From Xanthomonas maliensis (lineage in GTDB: Bacteria > Pseudomonadota > Gammaproteobacteria > Xanthomonadales > Xanthomonadaceae), in the NCBI RefSeq assembly GCF_009192945.1, contig NZ_NSET01000026.1, positions 1 through 64,000 on the forward strand: a stretch of DNA of 64,000 nt. The letters run 5' to 3'. A model generated the notes under the pieces. It saw only the letters and a program-made list of their open reading frames with translations. It was not told the origin of the DNA and ran no database searches. Position numbers and translations under genes: made by a program. This document shows, piece by piece, positions 27,532-36,892 of this stretch; the stretch's first letter is position 1; each line of letters starts with the position of its first letter.

Positions 27532-28647
27532 TTACAACACCCCACGCTTCATCTGATCGCGCTCGATGCTCTCGAACAAGGCCTGGAAATTGCCCTCGCC
27601 AAAGCCTTCGTTGCCCTTGCGCTGGATGATCTCGAAGAAGATCGGGCCGATGCAGTTTTCGGTGAAGATCTGCAGCAACTTGCGCTGCTTGGTATCGGGG
27701 TCGGCGTCGATCAGGATCTTGTTGCGACGCAGGCGCGGCACGTCCTCGCCATGATTGGGAATGCGCAGGTCGACCACGTCGAAATAGGTATCGGGCGTGT
27801 CGAGGAAGCTGATGCCGCTGGCACGCATGCGCTCGACGGTGCTGTAGATATCGTCGGTGAAGCAGGCGATGTGCTGGATGCCCTCGCCATGATAGGCATC
27901 CAGATATTCGTTGATCTGGCTCTTGGGGTCGGACGATTCGTTGAGCGGAATGCGCACGATGCCGTCCGGCGCGGTCATCGCCTTGGACACCAAGCCGGTC
28001 TTGGCGCCCTTGATGTCGAAATAGCGGATCTCGCGGAAGTTGAACAGACGCTCGTAGTAGTCCGACCACTTCTGCATGTTGCCGAAGTACAGGTTGTGAG
28101 TCAGGTGGTCGATGAAGGTCAGGCCGAATCCAGCCGGATTCTGGTCGGCTCCCGGGATGGCTTCGTAGTCGGCGTCGTAGACGCTGCCGGCCTCGCCGTA
28201 GCGGTCCACCAGGTAAAGCATGCAATCGCCGATGCCCTTGACCACCGGCGCCGGCACCGCACGCGTCTGCGCCTTGCTCTGCACCGCCTCGCCCCCGTTG
28301 CCCAGCACGGTCTCCAGTACCGTCTGCGCCGGCGTGCGGAAGCGAATCGCAAAACCGCAGGCGCTGGGCCCGTGCGCGGCGGCGAAATCGGCAGCGAACG
28401 AATCCGGATCCTCGTTGAGCAGGAAGTTGACGCCGCCCTGCCGATAGATCGTGATCGGGCGGCTGCGATGGCGCAGCACGGCGGTAAAGCCCATGCGGCG
28501 GAAGTAGTCGTGCAGTTGCTCGCCCTGGCCGGCCGGCGCGGCAAACTCGACGAATTCGAAGCCGTCGATGCCCATGGGATTGTCGAACGTGGTGACCTGC
28601 ATGCCGGGATCCGGTCGGCTCGCGCTGCTGTGCATCTGTGTGCTCAT
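27532..28647 (-). CDS. hppD: 4-hydroxyphenylpyruvate dioxygenase
   Basis: Non-haem Fe2+ enzyme converting 4-hydroxyphenylpyruvate to homogentisate. The 371-residue product has two VOC-type halves. Iron ligands are expected in FIDHLTHNL, GIQHIACFTDD and GPIFFEIIQRKGNEGFGEGNF, all present. It precedes hmgA and is divergent from a MarR regulator, a classic arrangement for tyrosine degradation. The start ATG is at 28647. Confidence 0.96.
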   Translation of the reverse strand: MSTQMHSSASRPDPGMQVTTFDNPMGIDGFEFVEFAAPAGQGEQLHDYFRRMGFTAVLRHRSRPITIYRQGGVNFLLNEDPDSFAADFAAAHGPSACGFAIRFRTPAQTVLETVLGNGGEAVQSKAQTRAVPAPVVKGIGDCMLYLVDRYGEAGSVYDADYEAIPGADQNPAGFGLTFIDHLTHNLYFGNMQKWSDYYERLFNFREIRYFDIKGAKTGLVSKAMTAPDGIVRIPLNESSDPKSQINEYLDAYHGEGIQHIACFTDDIYSTVERMRASGISFLDTPDTYFDVVDLRIPNHGEDVPRLRRNKILIDADPDTKQRKLLQIFTENCIGPIFFEIIQRKGNEGFGEGNFQALFESIERDQMKRGVL

Positions 28648-28728
28648 CGTCGTTTCTCCACGGTGGGGGCGTCCGCAGGGCTATGCGGGGGGGCCAAAGA
28701 CCCGCGAGAATGCGCAGGCCACCTGCTG

Positions 28729-28742
28729 TTTGTAGTTGCAAA
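28729..28742. promoter_or_regulatory. Possible MarR operator in the hppD/marR intergenic region
   Basis: TTTG-TAGTTG-CAAA is a short inverted repeat with the TTGCAA core common to MarR-family sites. It lies 28 bases before the marR start in the 123-base divergent region. Adjacent bases (AATGAAACC) may extend it. There is no direct evidence of binding. Confidence 0.3.
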
Positions 28743-28770
28743 TGAAACCAAAATCAAGACATAGTGCAAC

Positions 28771-29259
28771 ATGAGCGATCACGACGCCTCTCCTACGACG
28801 CCGCACCCGGTGCTGCTCAACCTCGAGCAGTTCCTGCCCTATCGTCTCAGCGTGCTGTCCAACCGCATCAGCAGCAACATCGCCAAGGTCTATGGCGACC
28901 GCTACGGCATGGCCATTCCCGAGTGGCGGGTGATCACCATTCTGGCGCTGTATCCGGGCTCATCGGCCAGCGAGGTCTCCGACCGCACGGCGATGGACAA
29001 GGTCGCAGTCAGCCGCGCGGTGGCGCGTTTGCTCGAGCGCGGCTTCATCCGTCGCGAAACCCACGGCGACGACAGGCGGCGTTCGATGCTGGCGCTGTCG
29101 CCAGCAGGGCGGCAGGTCTACGAGACCGTGGCACCGCTGGTCAATGAGATGGAACAGCGACTGATGTCGGTATTCAGCAGCGAAGAGCAACAGACGCTGG
29201 AACGGCTGATCGACCGCCTGGCCAAGGACGGGCTGCCGCGGATGGCCAGCAAGGACTGA
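28771..29259 (+). CDS. MarR-family transcriptional regulator
   Basis: 162-residue winged-helix repressor-type protein. The DNA-binding part runs from about residue 50 to 110: WRVITILALYPGSSASEVSDRTAMDKVAVSRAVARLLERGFIRR, with the wing ETHGDDRRRSMLALS. Dimer helices flank it. It is divergent from hppD, so it probably controls hppD-hmgA in response to an aromatic acid such as homogentisate or 4-hydroxyphenylpyruvate. That link is inferred from position only. Confidence 0.88.
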   Translation: MSDHDASPTTPHPVLLNLEQFLPYRLSVLSNRISSNIAKVYGDRYGMAIPEWRVITILALYPGSSASEVSDRTAMDKVAVSRAVARLLERGFIRRETHGDDRRRSMLALSPAGRQVYETVAPLVNEMEQRLMSVFSSEEQQTLERLIDRLAKDGLPRMASKD

Positions 29260-29396
29260 TGCCGGCGGCGCGGCGGCCGATGCCGATCGCCTGCCACTGC
29301 CCGCGCGACCGCAGGTCGGCGGGCTAGCGCACCATCAGCGATCCGCGCTATGCACCGCCACACCATGCGATGCAGCGGCCCCACCGCGCACGCTGC

Positions 29397-29999
29397 TCAC
29401 GCTTGCGGCTGCGGTTGCGGTGGCGCCCATTGCTTGAGGAAGTCAAACAGCTTCTTACGGTCGAAGCCATCGCCCTTGCGCAATTCCGGACCCGATTGGG
29501 TGGTCAACAACTTGCCGTCGTTGTCCAGCACCAGCAGTGCAGGAAAGTCGTTGAGCTGGGAGAACTGCGACAGGAACGGCGCATTCTCGTTCTGCGCATC
29601 GCGATTGACCTTGACCACCACGTAGTGCGCATCGCGGAAGCTGCGCAGCTCGGCGTCGCCGCCCATCACCTCGTCCAGCGCCTTGCAGGGCACGCAGGCC
29701 GCGTTGCCGACGTTGAGCACGATGCGCTTGCCGCCACGCTTGGCTTCGACCTTGGCCGTTTCCAGATCGGCGGCCGGATCGCGGGTCGGATCGTATTGCG
29801 CATTCAAGGCCGCGGCCGCGGCGATATCGGCCGCGGTCGGCGTATTGCCAGAGGCCACCGGCTGGGTCGGATCGGCGCTGGGCGGCTTCTGCATCGAGGT
29901 ATCCAGCGGCCGCGGCGGCTCCTGTTGTTCGGTGGGCTGCCCGCAGGCGCTCAACAGACCGGCCAGCACCAGGCCGCAGACAGTCGGTTTGATCGGCAT
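29397..29999 (-). CDS. Thioredoxin-fold lipoprotein
   Basis: 200 residues. Signal peptide with lipobox LLSAC (CGQPTEQQ), a Pro/Thr-rich linker, then a thioredoxin fold from about residue 75 with redox motif CVPC in VGNAACVPCKALDEV and cis-Pro in NDFPALLVLDNDGK. It should act in periplasmic thiol-disulfide exchange, anchored to a membrane. I chose the ATG at 29999 because GAGGAGA lies just upstream. It follows the peptide transporter gene by 11 bases, suggesting one transcript. Confidence 0.87.
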   Translation of the reverse strand: MPIKPTVCGLVLAGLLSACGQPTEQQEPPRPLDTSMQKPPSADPTQPVASGNTPTAADIAAAAALNAQYDPTRDPAADLETAKVEAKRGGKRIVLNVGNAACVPCKALDEVMGGDAELRSFRDAHYVVVKVNRDAQNENAPFLSQFSQLNDFPALLVLDNDGKLLTTQSGPELRKGDGFDRKKLFDFLKQWAPPQPQPQA

Positions 30000-30010
30000 C
30001 GCGATTCTCC

Positions 30011-31531
30011 TCACTTCACACCATGCATCAGCTTGTTGATCAGCGGCGCAATCACGAACAGCAACACGCCAGCGCCCAACAAGGCCCAGAAGCCGAAGGT
30101 ATACCCGGCCAGTGCCGAGGACACGCTCATGCCTTCGCTACCGCTGACATGACCGGCGAAGATGCCCGAGAGGTTGTTGCCGATGCCGGTGGACAGGAAC
30201 CAACCGCCCATGCCAAAGCCCACCAGACGCACCGGCGCCAGCTTGGTCACCATCGACAAGCCGATCGGCGACAAGCACAACTCGCCCACCGACTGGATCA
30301 CGTAGACCATGAACAAGGTCCAGAAGGGAATCTTGCCGGCGTCGTTGACCAGGCTGGACAGGGCGAACATCAGCAGCAGGAACGCCAGGCCGTTGAACAG
30401 CAGACCCAGGCCGAATTTGCGCGGAATCGACGGATTGGCGCGGCCCATCTTCAGCCAGATCCAGGCCACCACCGGTGCCAGCGTGATGATGGCGATCGAG
30501 TTGACCGACTGGAACCAGGCGGTGGGGAAGGTCCAGCTGCCGAAGGTGCGATCGACGATGTTGTCGGCCAGGAAGGTGAAGGAACTGCCAGCCTGCTCGA
30601 AGAACATCCAGAACAGCACGTTGAAGGCGAAGATGATCAGCATCGCGATCACCTTGTCGCGCTGCACCTTGCCTTCGCGAATGCCTTCCACCAGCAACAA
30701 AATGGCCAGGCCGACGAACAACACCGTCAGCACCGCCTGCAACACGTCGGCACCGACCGCCAGCAGGAAGTACACCACCGGGATCGCCAGCAGGCAGCCG
30801 ACCAGCACCATCAGCACCCGCGCCATGCCTTGCGCGCCCGGCGCCGGCGCACCGATGCCGGCGAGCTGGCGGCGACCGATCCAGAACCACACCAGGCTGA
30901 TCAACATGCCCACGCCCGAGGCCAGGAACACCACCTTGTAGGACGGCATCGCCTCGGTCCCGAACACCTTCTCGGCCAGCAACTGGGTCAGCACCGGCGA
31001 AATCATCGCGCCGAGGTTGATGCCCATGTAAAAGATGGTGAAGCCGCTGTCGCGGCGCGGGTCGGCCACCGAATACAGCTTGCCGACCAGGGTGGAGATA
31101 TTCGGTTTGAACAGCCCGTTGCCGACCACCACCGTCGCCAGGCCGATCTCGAACACGGTCTGGTTGGGCACGGCGATCAGGAACAGGCCGGTGGCCATCA
31201 CGATGGCGCCGACCAGGATCGAGCGTTGGTAGCCCAGCACGCGATCGGCCACGTAGCCGCCGAAGATCGCCGCCGCATAGACCAGCGCCAGATAGGCGCC
31301 GTAGGTGCGTCCGGCCGGCGCCTGGCCGGTCGCTTCGCCACCGAAGAACTGCGCCACGATATACAGCGCCAGCGCCCAGCGGATCCCGTAGAACGCAAAG
31401 CGCTCCCAGAATTCGGTCATGAACAGCATCCACAGCGGGCGCGGATGGCCAAGCAAGGTGGGGAACTCGGGTAGCGCAGGCGGTTGCGGCGGAGTGGAGG
31501 CGGAAGTCGGCGCAGCAGCGTCAACGCTCAT
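30011..31531 (-). CDS. POT-family proton-dependent di/tripeptide transporter
   Basis: 506-residue polytopic protein of the proton-dependent oligopeptide transporter family. The first-helix motif EFWERFAFYG (ExxERFxYY type) and the helix-5 signature FTIFYMGINLGAMISPVLTQLL are present, with 14 or so hydrophobic helices. It imports small peptides with protons. The start at 31531 (MSVDAAAPTSAS) follows AAGGGAT; an upstream in-frame ATG at 31546 is possible. It is followed by the thioredoxin-fold lipoprotein gene. Confidence 0.92.
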   Translation of the reverse strand: MSVDAAAPTSASTPPQPPALPEFPTLLGHPRPLWMLFMTEFWERFAFYGIRWALALYIVAQFFGGEATGQAPAGRTYGAYLALVYAAAIFGGYVADRVLGYQRSILVGAIVMATGLFLIAVPNQTVFEIGLATVVVGNGLFKPNISTLVGKLYSVADPRRDSGFTIFYMGINLGAMISPVLTQLLAEKVFGTEAMPSYKVVFLASGVGMLISLVWFWIGRRQLAGIGAPAPGAQGMARVLMVLVGCLLAIPVVYFLLAVGADVLQAVLTVLFVGLAILLLVEGIREGKVQRDKVIAMLIIFAFNVLFWMFFEQAGSSFTFLADNIVDRTFGSWTFPTAWFQSVNSIAIITLAPVVAWIWLKMGRANPSIPRKFGLGLLFNGLAFLLLMFALSSLVNDAGKIPFWTLFMVYVIQSVGELCLSPIGLSMVTKLAPVRLVGFGMGGWFLSTGIGNNLSGIFAGHVSGSEGMSVSSALAGYTFGFWALLGAGVLLFVIAPLINKLMHGVK

Positions 31532-31857
31532 AGGAATCCCTTGCATGTTCAGGAATGGCTGGGGCAGCCGGGACAGGCCCGGACGACGCGCGAGGATCAC
31601 TTAGACGTCATGTTCGCGTCAAATTCGCCGAGACCAGGGCCAGCGCCGGGACAACCGCGTGTGCCCGCGTCACCCGCCGCCTGCCGGCGCCCGCAGCACG
31701 GCAGGATCAGGCGTGCGACCGAGCTGTGCGGTCGTTGGAGCCGGGCAGCAGCGCCACGCGCAAGGGCCTTGCTGCGCCGCGTCTGCGCGCAGATGCGCGC
31801 GCCCGCCACCTGAGCGCCGGCCCGCAGCGCAGAGCGCGGCGCCTGACGAGGACGGGC
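31532..31857. other. Intergenic region kynA to peptide transporter
   Basis: About 325 bases between two minus-strand genes. No supported gene, terminator with T-tract or good promoter is visible. The short frames present are Arg/Ala-rich and look like GC-rich noise. The promoter of the transporter gene must lie here. Confidence 0.5.
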
Positions 31858-32748
31858 TCAGCGCGGCGTCGGAGCTTGCGGCGACTCGCGCACGTCCAGG
31901 CCGACCGAGGTCCGCACATCGAACAATTCCGGGAAGAACGTCAGCGCCAGCGCCTGTTGCAGAAATCCCACCCCGCTCGAACCGCCGGTCCCGCGCTTGA
32001 ATCCCATCACTCGCATCACCGTGCGCATATGGCGGAAGCGCCAGAGCTGAAATTGGGTTTCCAGGTCCACCAGATCCTCGCACAGCGCGTATTCGCGCCA
32101 ATAGCGGTCGGTGTTCTCGTAGATGCGCTCCAGCACCGGCCGCAGCGCGGCATCGCTTACGTGGGAGATGGTCCAGTCGCGCTGTTGGTACTGCGCAGGA
32201 ATGGCATGGCCGAAGCGAGCCAGGTAGCGCAGGAACTCCTCGTACAGGCTGGGCGCCTCCAGCACCGCACGCAGCCGCGCCTGGCCCTGCGGGTCGTAGC
32301 CGAAGACCTCCAGCAGCTGCGGATTCTTGTTGCCCAGCAGGAATTCGATGATGCGGTATTGCAAGGACTGAATGCCCGACGCCGGCCCCAGCACGTCGCG
32401 AAATCCCATGTACTCGCTGGGCGTGAGCGTCTCCAGCACCGACCACTGCTCGGTCAGCTGGCGCAGCACCTGCTTGCTGCGCGCCAGCACCTTGCGGCAT
32501 TGCCAGACCTCGTCGCGCTGCAAGAAGCCGATCGCCGCATGCAGTTCGTGCGCCAGCAGTTTCAGCCACAGCTCGGAGGTCTGGTGCTGGATGATGAACA
32601 GCATCTCGTCGTGATGCGGCGGATCGGACAGCGGCTGCTGTGCCGACAGCAATTGGTCCAGCCGCAGATAGCCGCCGTAGGTCAGCCGCCCCTGCAGGTC
32701 GGTGTGGATGCCGGGTTCCAGGTCACGCAGATTCTTGTCGACGGGCAT
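31858..32748 (-). CDS. kynA: Tryptophan 2,3-dioxygenase
   Basis: Haem dioxygenase opening the indole ring of L-tryptophan to N-formylkynurenine. The 296-residue product starts [20 protein letters not shown]; the frame extends 22 codons upstream without family similarity. Diagnostic segments are [45 protein letters not shown], and the haem-ligand His in [15 protein letters not shown]. It catabolises the product of the trp genes encoded 20 kb away. Confidence 0.95.
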   Translation of the reverse strand: MPVDKNLRDLEPGIHTDLQGRLTYGGYLRLDQLLSAQQPLSDPPHHDEMLFIIQHQTSELWLKLLAHELHAAIGFLQRDEVWQCRKVLARSKQVLRQLTEQWSVLETLTPSEYMGFRDVLGPASGIQSLQYRIIEFLLGNKNPQLLEVFGYDPQGQARLRAVLEAPSLYEEFLRYLARFGHAIPAQYQQRDWTISHVSDAALRPVLERIYENTDRYWREYALCEDLVDLETQFQLWRFRHMRTVMRVMGFKRGTGGSSGVGFLQQALALTFFPELFDVRTSVGLDVRESPQAPTPR

Positions 32749-33136
32749 GGCGAAGCGCAGACGATCGGGCCCGGCAGGGTACCGCAGCGGCCGGGTCGCG
32801 GCATGCCGGCGCATCCAGGCCCAGGAACGAGCTTGGACCCACGCGCAGTGGCGGTCTCACCCAGCCCAGCCTCGGCAGGACCGGTGCACCGCCGTGCTCG
32901 CCTGCCGCGCACCATCGCGCGACCACCTGGCGCATGCAATCAGCCGGCTCTTGCCACGCGGGCTCGACCCGCGTTCACGCGCCGCGCTCCCTGCCGCGCT
33001 CGCTGGTTCGTGCGGGCTGTAACACTTTCGTCAATCTAGGCATGCAAATTCAGGCAGAATCGATGTGCGCTGCCGGCCAGGGACGTGGCCGGACCAGGGG
33101 AGCGCTTCACGTCTCAAGGATCAGGGGACCGCTCTC
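32749..33136. other. Divergent intergenic region kynA / secreted nuclease
   Basis: 388 bases containing promoters for both genes. The only strong motif is the Pho-box-like site at 33017-33034. CAAATT at 33045-33050 is a plausible -10 for the nuclease. No gene is supported. Confidence 0.5.
33017..33034 (+). promoter_or_regulatory. Candidate Pho box upstream of the secreted nuclease
   Basis: CTGTAACACTTTCGTCAA has the half-site spacing of PhoB sites: TGT..GTCA are 12 bases apart, as in E. coli phoA. A -10-like CAAATT begins 11 bases downstream, the distance expected where PhoB replaces a -35. Several bases differ from the consensus CTGTCAT repeats, so this is tentative. Phosphate control would suit an enzyme releasing nucleotides from extracellular DNA. 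Confidence 0.4.
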
Positions 33137-36100
33137 ATGCATGTGTTGCCGTGTCGTGCAGCTCTCATCGTCTGTGCGCTGGCGTTTGCCGGCCACGCCA
33201 GCGCCCAGGTCGTCATCAGCCAGGTCTATGGCGGTGGCGGCAACAGCGGCGCCACCTATCGCAGCGACTTCATCGAGTTGCACAACGTCGGCAGTACGGC
33301 GGTCAGCCTGGACGGCTGGTCGGTGCAGTATGCCTCGGCCGCCGGCAGCAGTTGGCAGGCCACGCCGCTCGCAGGGGCACTGCCGGCCGGCGCGTATTAC
33401 CTGATCAAGCAAGCCGACGGCAGCGGCGGCAGCGTCGCCCTGCCCACCCCCGATGCCACCGGCACGATTGCCATGGGCGGCAGTGCCGGCAAGGTGGCGT
33501 TGAGCCGCAGCAGTGCCGCCTTGAGCGGCAGCTGCCCCAGCGGCAGCGTCGATCTGGTTGGCTACGGCAGCAGCGCCAGCTGCGCCGAAGGCAATGCACC
33601 CACGTCGGCGCCGAGCAACACCCTGGCGGTGCTGCGCGCCGGCGATGGCTGCACGGACACCGACAACAATGCAGCCGATTTCGCCACCGGCGCGCCTAGC
33701 CCACGCAATACCGCCAGCCCGTTGCGGCTATGCGACGGCGGTGGGCAGCCGATCGCCAGCCTGGCCGACATCCGCCAGGCCGAAGGCGATAGCGGGCGCC
33801 GCAGCTGGCTGTTCACGCTCGCCCTGAGCCAACCGGCCGGCGCCGCCGGCGTCAGCTTCACTGCCGCCACCGTCGACGGCAGCGCCACCGCCGGCAGCGA
33901 CTACATCGCCCTGCCGCCGACACAACTGCGCATCGCCCCCGGCGAGCGCAGCGCCACCATCGCGGTGGAGGTGCTGGGCGACACCACGCCCGAGCCCGAC
34001 GAGACGTTCACGTTGCAGATCAGCGGTCTGACCGGCGCGCTGCCGGCCGCGCTGAGCGCCACCGGCACGATCCTCAACGACGATTTCCAGTTGCTGCCGA
34101 TCCATGCCATCCAGGGCAAGAGCGCGCGCTCGCCGCTGGAAGGTCAGGTGGTCGCCACCTCCGGCATCGTCACCGCGCGCCGCAGCGCCGGATTCTTCCT
34201 GCAGGCATCCGATGCCGAAGCCGACGGCGATCCCCGCACTTCCGAAGGCATCTACGTCTACACCGGCAGCGCTCCGCCGGAAACCGCCGCAGTGGGCAAC
34301 CGCGTGCGCGTGCAGGGCACGGTGATCGAATACGTGCCCACTGCCGACCCGAACCAGCCGCCGTTGACCGAAATCGGCGGCAACCCCAGCGTGTTGCTGG
34401 ACTCCACCGGTCATCCGTTGCCGTTGCCGGTGGCGCTGAGCAGCAACTTTCCCGATCCGAACGGCGCCTACGATCAGCTCGAAGCACTGGAGGGCATGCG
34501 CGTCACCGCCGCCAGCCTCACCGTTAACGCTCCCACCGGCGGCAGCGTCAACGAGGCCGACGCCAGCGCCAGCAGCAATGGCGTCTTCCATGCGGTGGTC
34601 ACCGGTCTACCGCGGGCCTGGCGCAAGCCGGGCGTGCAGCAGCCCGATCCGCTGCCGGCCGGCGCGCCCGCCGGCGTGCCGCGCTGGAATACCAACCCGG
34701 AAGTGATCGCAGTCGGCAGCGCCGGCGTTGGCGGCGAGCGGTTGGACCTGGCCGCCGGCTGCCGCGTGCTGGACGTCACCGGCCCGCTGGACTACAGCTT
34801 CCGCCGCTACACGCTGTACCCGGAAACCACCCCACAGGTGCGCTGCGACGGCGCCGACCAGCCGCGCCCGGCGCCGGTGCCGCAGGCCGACGACGTGGCG
34901 GTGGCGACCTACAACATGGAGCGCTTCTTCGACGACCAGAACGACCCGGCGATCGGCGAACCGGTGTTGACGCCGGCCGCCTACCAGGCGCGCCTCAACA
35001 AGGCCTCGCTGGCCATCCGCAACTTCCTGCACCTGCCCGACATCCTGGGTACGGTGGAGGTGGAGAACCTGAGCGTGCTGCAGACCCTGGCCGCACGCAT
35101 CAATGCCGATGCGGTCGCCGCCGACCAGCCGGATCCGCAGTACGTGGCCTATCTGCAGGACGGCAACGACGTCGGCGGCATCGATGTCGGCTTCCTGGTC
35201 AAGACCGCGCCGGTCGCCGCCAACGTCCCGCGGGTGGAAGTGCTGGCCGTCGCCCAGCACGGCAAGACCACCACCTGGACCGAGCCCGGCGGTGCGGTGA
35301 GCCTGCTCAACGACCGCCCACCGCTGCTGCTCACCACCCGGGTGCACCTGGCCGACGGTCGCGTGCTGCCGCTGACCGCGATTGTGGTGCACCAGCGCTC
35401 GCTCAACGGTGCCGAGACCGATGACGCCTCCGGCGCCCGCATCCGCGCAAAGCGCCAGGCCCAGGCCGAAGACCTGGCGCGCCTGCTGCAGACCCGCCAG
35501 CAACTGGACCCGGCCGAACGCGTGCTGGTGATGGGCGACTTCAACGCCTTCGAGTTCAACGACGGCTACGTGGACGCGATGGGCACGGTCACCGGCAAAC
35601 CGTCGGCCGATGCGCAGACCGTGGTCCCCGGCGACGGCGCCGACCTGGTGACGCCGGACTACACCGACCTGACCTGGTTCAACACGCCCGACCAGAGCTA
35701 TTCCTACGTCTTCGACGGCAATGTGCAGTCGCTGGACCACATCCTGGCCAACGATGCGCTGATGCGCGCGCCTGAAGTCGCTTCGCTGCTGGTCGGCCAT
35801 GCCCGCATCAATGCCGACTTCCCCGCTACCGCGCGCAACGACGCCAACACGCCGACCCGCCTGTCCGACCATGACCCGACCATGGTGCTGCTGCGGATGA
35901 GCAAACTGCTGCGCGCCGATCTGGGGGTGGTGGTCAGCGCGGCGCGCAATCCGGTCACCGAGGGCGGGCGCATCGACTACACGGTGGACGTGGAAAACCG
36001 CGGGCCGGATGCAGCCGCTTTTGCGGCGGTCGCGTTGGCGTTCGATGCCGCCGTCAGCCCACGCATCACCACAGCTCCCGGCTGGACCTGCGCGCCGCCG

Positions 36101-36718
36101 CAGACCGCTGCGCAAACCGTGGTGACCTGCACCATCGCCTCGCTGGCCGCCGGCAATGCCCAGAGCTTCGCCGCGCAGGTCGACGCCGACACCGCACTGG
36201 CAGGCCGCGCACTGACCCTGGCCGCCTCGGTGGCGGCGCAGACCCCGGATCCGCAATCGGGCAACAACACCGACGCGCTCGCGGTCAGCGTGCAGCCACT
36301 GCCGCGCAGCGATCTGGCGGTCCGGATCGATGGCCCGGCCAGCCTGCCGAGCAGTGCCTTCAACGCCAGCTACCGCGTGTTGCTGAACAACCTCGGCAGC
36401 GCGCCGGCACAGCGGCCCAGTGTCACCATCGAGGGCAATACGCTGACGGCGCTGTCGCAGGTGTTGCCGCCACCCGGCTGGCGCTGCGACAAGCAGCTGC
36501 AATCGCTGCGCAGCGCGCGCCTGGTGTGCAGCGCCGGCGCGGCGATGATGCCGGGCGCGCAGGTGGTCTTCGCGCTGACGGTGGCCACCCGGCCCGTTCC
36601 GGCCGAGCGCGCAGTGCGGGTGCAGGCCAATGCCAATTCAGCATCGCCCGATGCGAACCCGGGCAACGATTCGGCGCTGATGGTCACGCCGATCGACGCC
36701 AGCGCCAACCGCCACTGA
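33137..36718 (+). CDS. ExeM/NucH-type secreted endonuclease/exonuclease/phosphatase-domain nuclease
   Basis: 1193 residues. Signal peptide (MHVLPCRAALIVCALAFAGHASA), lamin-tail domain about 25-155 (VISQVYGGGGNSGATYRSDF), a Calx-beta-like domain about 210-315, an OB-like region, and the catalytic EEP domain about 588-920. That domain shows ATYNMERFF, VLVMGDFNAFEFND and LSDHDPTMVLL, which hold the Mg2+ ligands and the final His. The C-terminus has two DUF11-like repeats. No C-terminal membrane anchor is seen, so release into the medium is likely. Related ExeM proteins degrade extracellular DNA. Confidence 0.9.
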   Translation: MHVLPCRAALIVCALAFAGHASAQVVISQVYGGGGNSGATYRSDFIELHNVGSTAVSLDGWSVQYASAAGSSWQATPLAGALPAGAYYLIKQADGSGGSVALPTPDATGTIAMGGSAGKVALSRSSAALSGSCPSGSVDLVGYGSSASCAEGNAPTSAPSNTLAVLRAGDGCTDTDNNAADFATGAPSPRNTASPLRLCDGGGQPIASLADIRQAEGDSGRRSWLFTLALSQPAGAAGVSFTAATVDGSATAGSDYIALPPTQLRIAPGERSATIAVEVLGDTTPEPDETFTLQISGLTGALPAALSATGTILNDDFQLLPIHAIQGKSARSPLEGQVVATSGIVTARRSAGFFLQASDAEADGDPRTSEGIYVYTGSAPPETAAVGNRVRVQGTVIEYVPTADPNQPPLTEIGGNPSVLLDSTGHPLPLPVALSSNFPDPNGAYDQLEALEGMRVTAASLTVNAPTGGSVNEADASASSNGVFHAVVTGLPRAWRKPGVQQPDPLPAGAPAGVPRWNTNPEVIAVGSAGVGGERLDLAAGCRVLDVTGPLDYSFRRYTLYPETTPQVRCDGADQPRPAPVPQADDVAVATYNMERFFDDQNDPAIGEPVLTPAAYQARLNKASLAIRNFLHLPDILGTVEVENLSVLQTLAARINADAVAADQPDPQYVAYLQDGNDVGGIDVGFLVKTAPVAANVPRVEVLAVAQHGKTTTWTEPGGAVSLLNDRPPLLLTTRVHLADGRVLPLTAIVVHQRSLNGAETDDASGARIRAKRQAQAEDLARLLQTRQQLDPAERVLVMGDFNAFEFNDGYVDAMGTVTGKPSADAQTVVPGDGADLVTPDYTDLTWFNTPDQSYSYVFDGNVQSLDHILANDALMRAPEVASLLVGHARINADFPATARNDANTPTRLSDHDPTMVLLRMSKLLRADLGVVVSAARNPVTEGGRIDYTVDVENRGPDAAAFAAVALAFDAAVSPRITTAPGWTCAPPQTAAQTVVTCTIASLAAGNAQSFAAQVDADTALAGRALTLAASVAAQTPDPQSGNNTDALAVSVQPLPRSDLAVRIDGPASLPSSAFNASYRVLLNNLGSAPAQRPSVTIEGNTLTALSQVLPPPGWRCDKQLQSLRSARLVCSAGAAMMPGAQVVFALTVATRPVPAERAVRVQANANSASPDANPGNDSALMVTPIDASANRH

Positions 36719-36732
36719 TCGCACTGCAACAC

Positions 36733-36753
36733 GTCGCAGCGCCTAGCTGCGAC
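36733..36753 (+). other. Stem-loop before the nuclease terminator
   Basis: GTCGCAGC-GCCTA-GCTGCGAC is a perfect 8-bp stem with a 5-base loop, 14 bases after the nuclease stop. It immediately precedes the T-tailed terminator and probably protects the 3' end. Confidence 0.5.
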
Positions 36754-36758
36754 AACGG

Positions 36759-36785
36759 GGCGCGGCCTGGGCCGCGCCTTTTTTT
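36759..36785 (+). terminator. Rho-independent terminator of the nuclease gene
   Basis: GGCGCGGC-CTGG-GCCGCGCC (8-bp stem) is followed by seven T residues. It lies about 40 bases after the stop codon and separates this gene from the oxo-acid dehydrogenase operon. Confidence 0.92.
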
Positions 36786-36892
36786 GTGCACGCCAGCATG
36801 CAATCTGCTGCGCTGCACGACGGCTTTTCGCTTGGCGGTCCTTAACATCCAAACTCATATCATTTGAAACTTCTTCGCCAAGGTGTCGCGTC

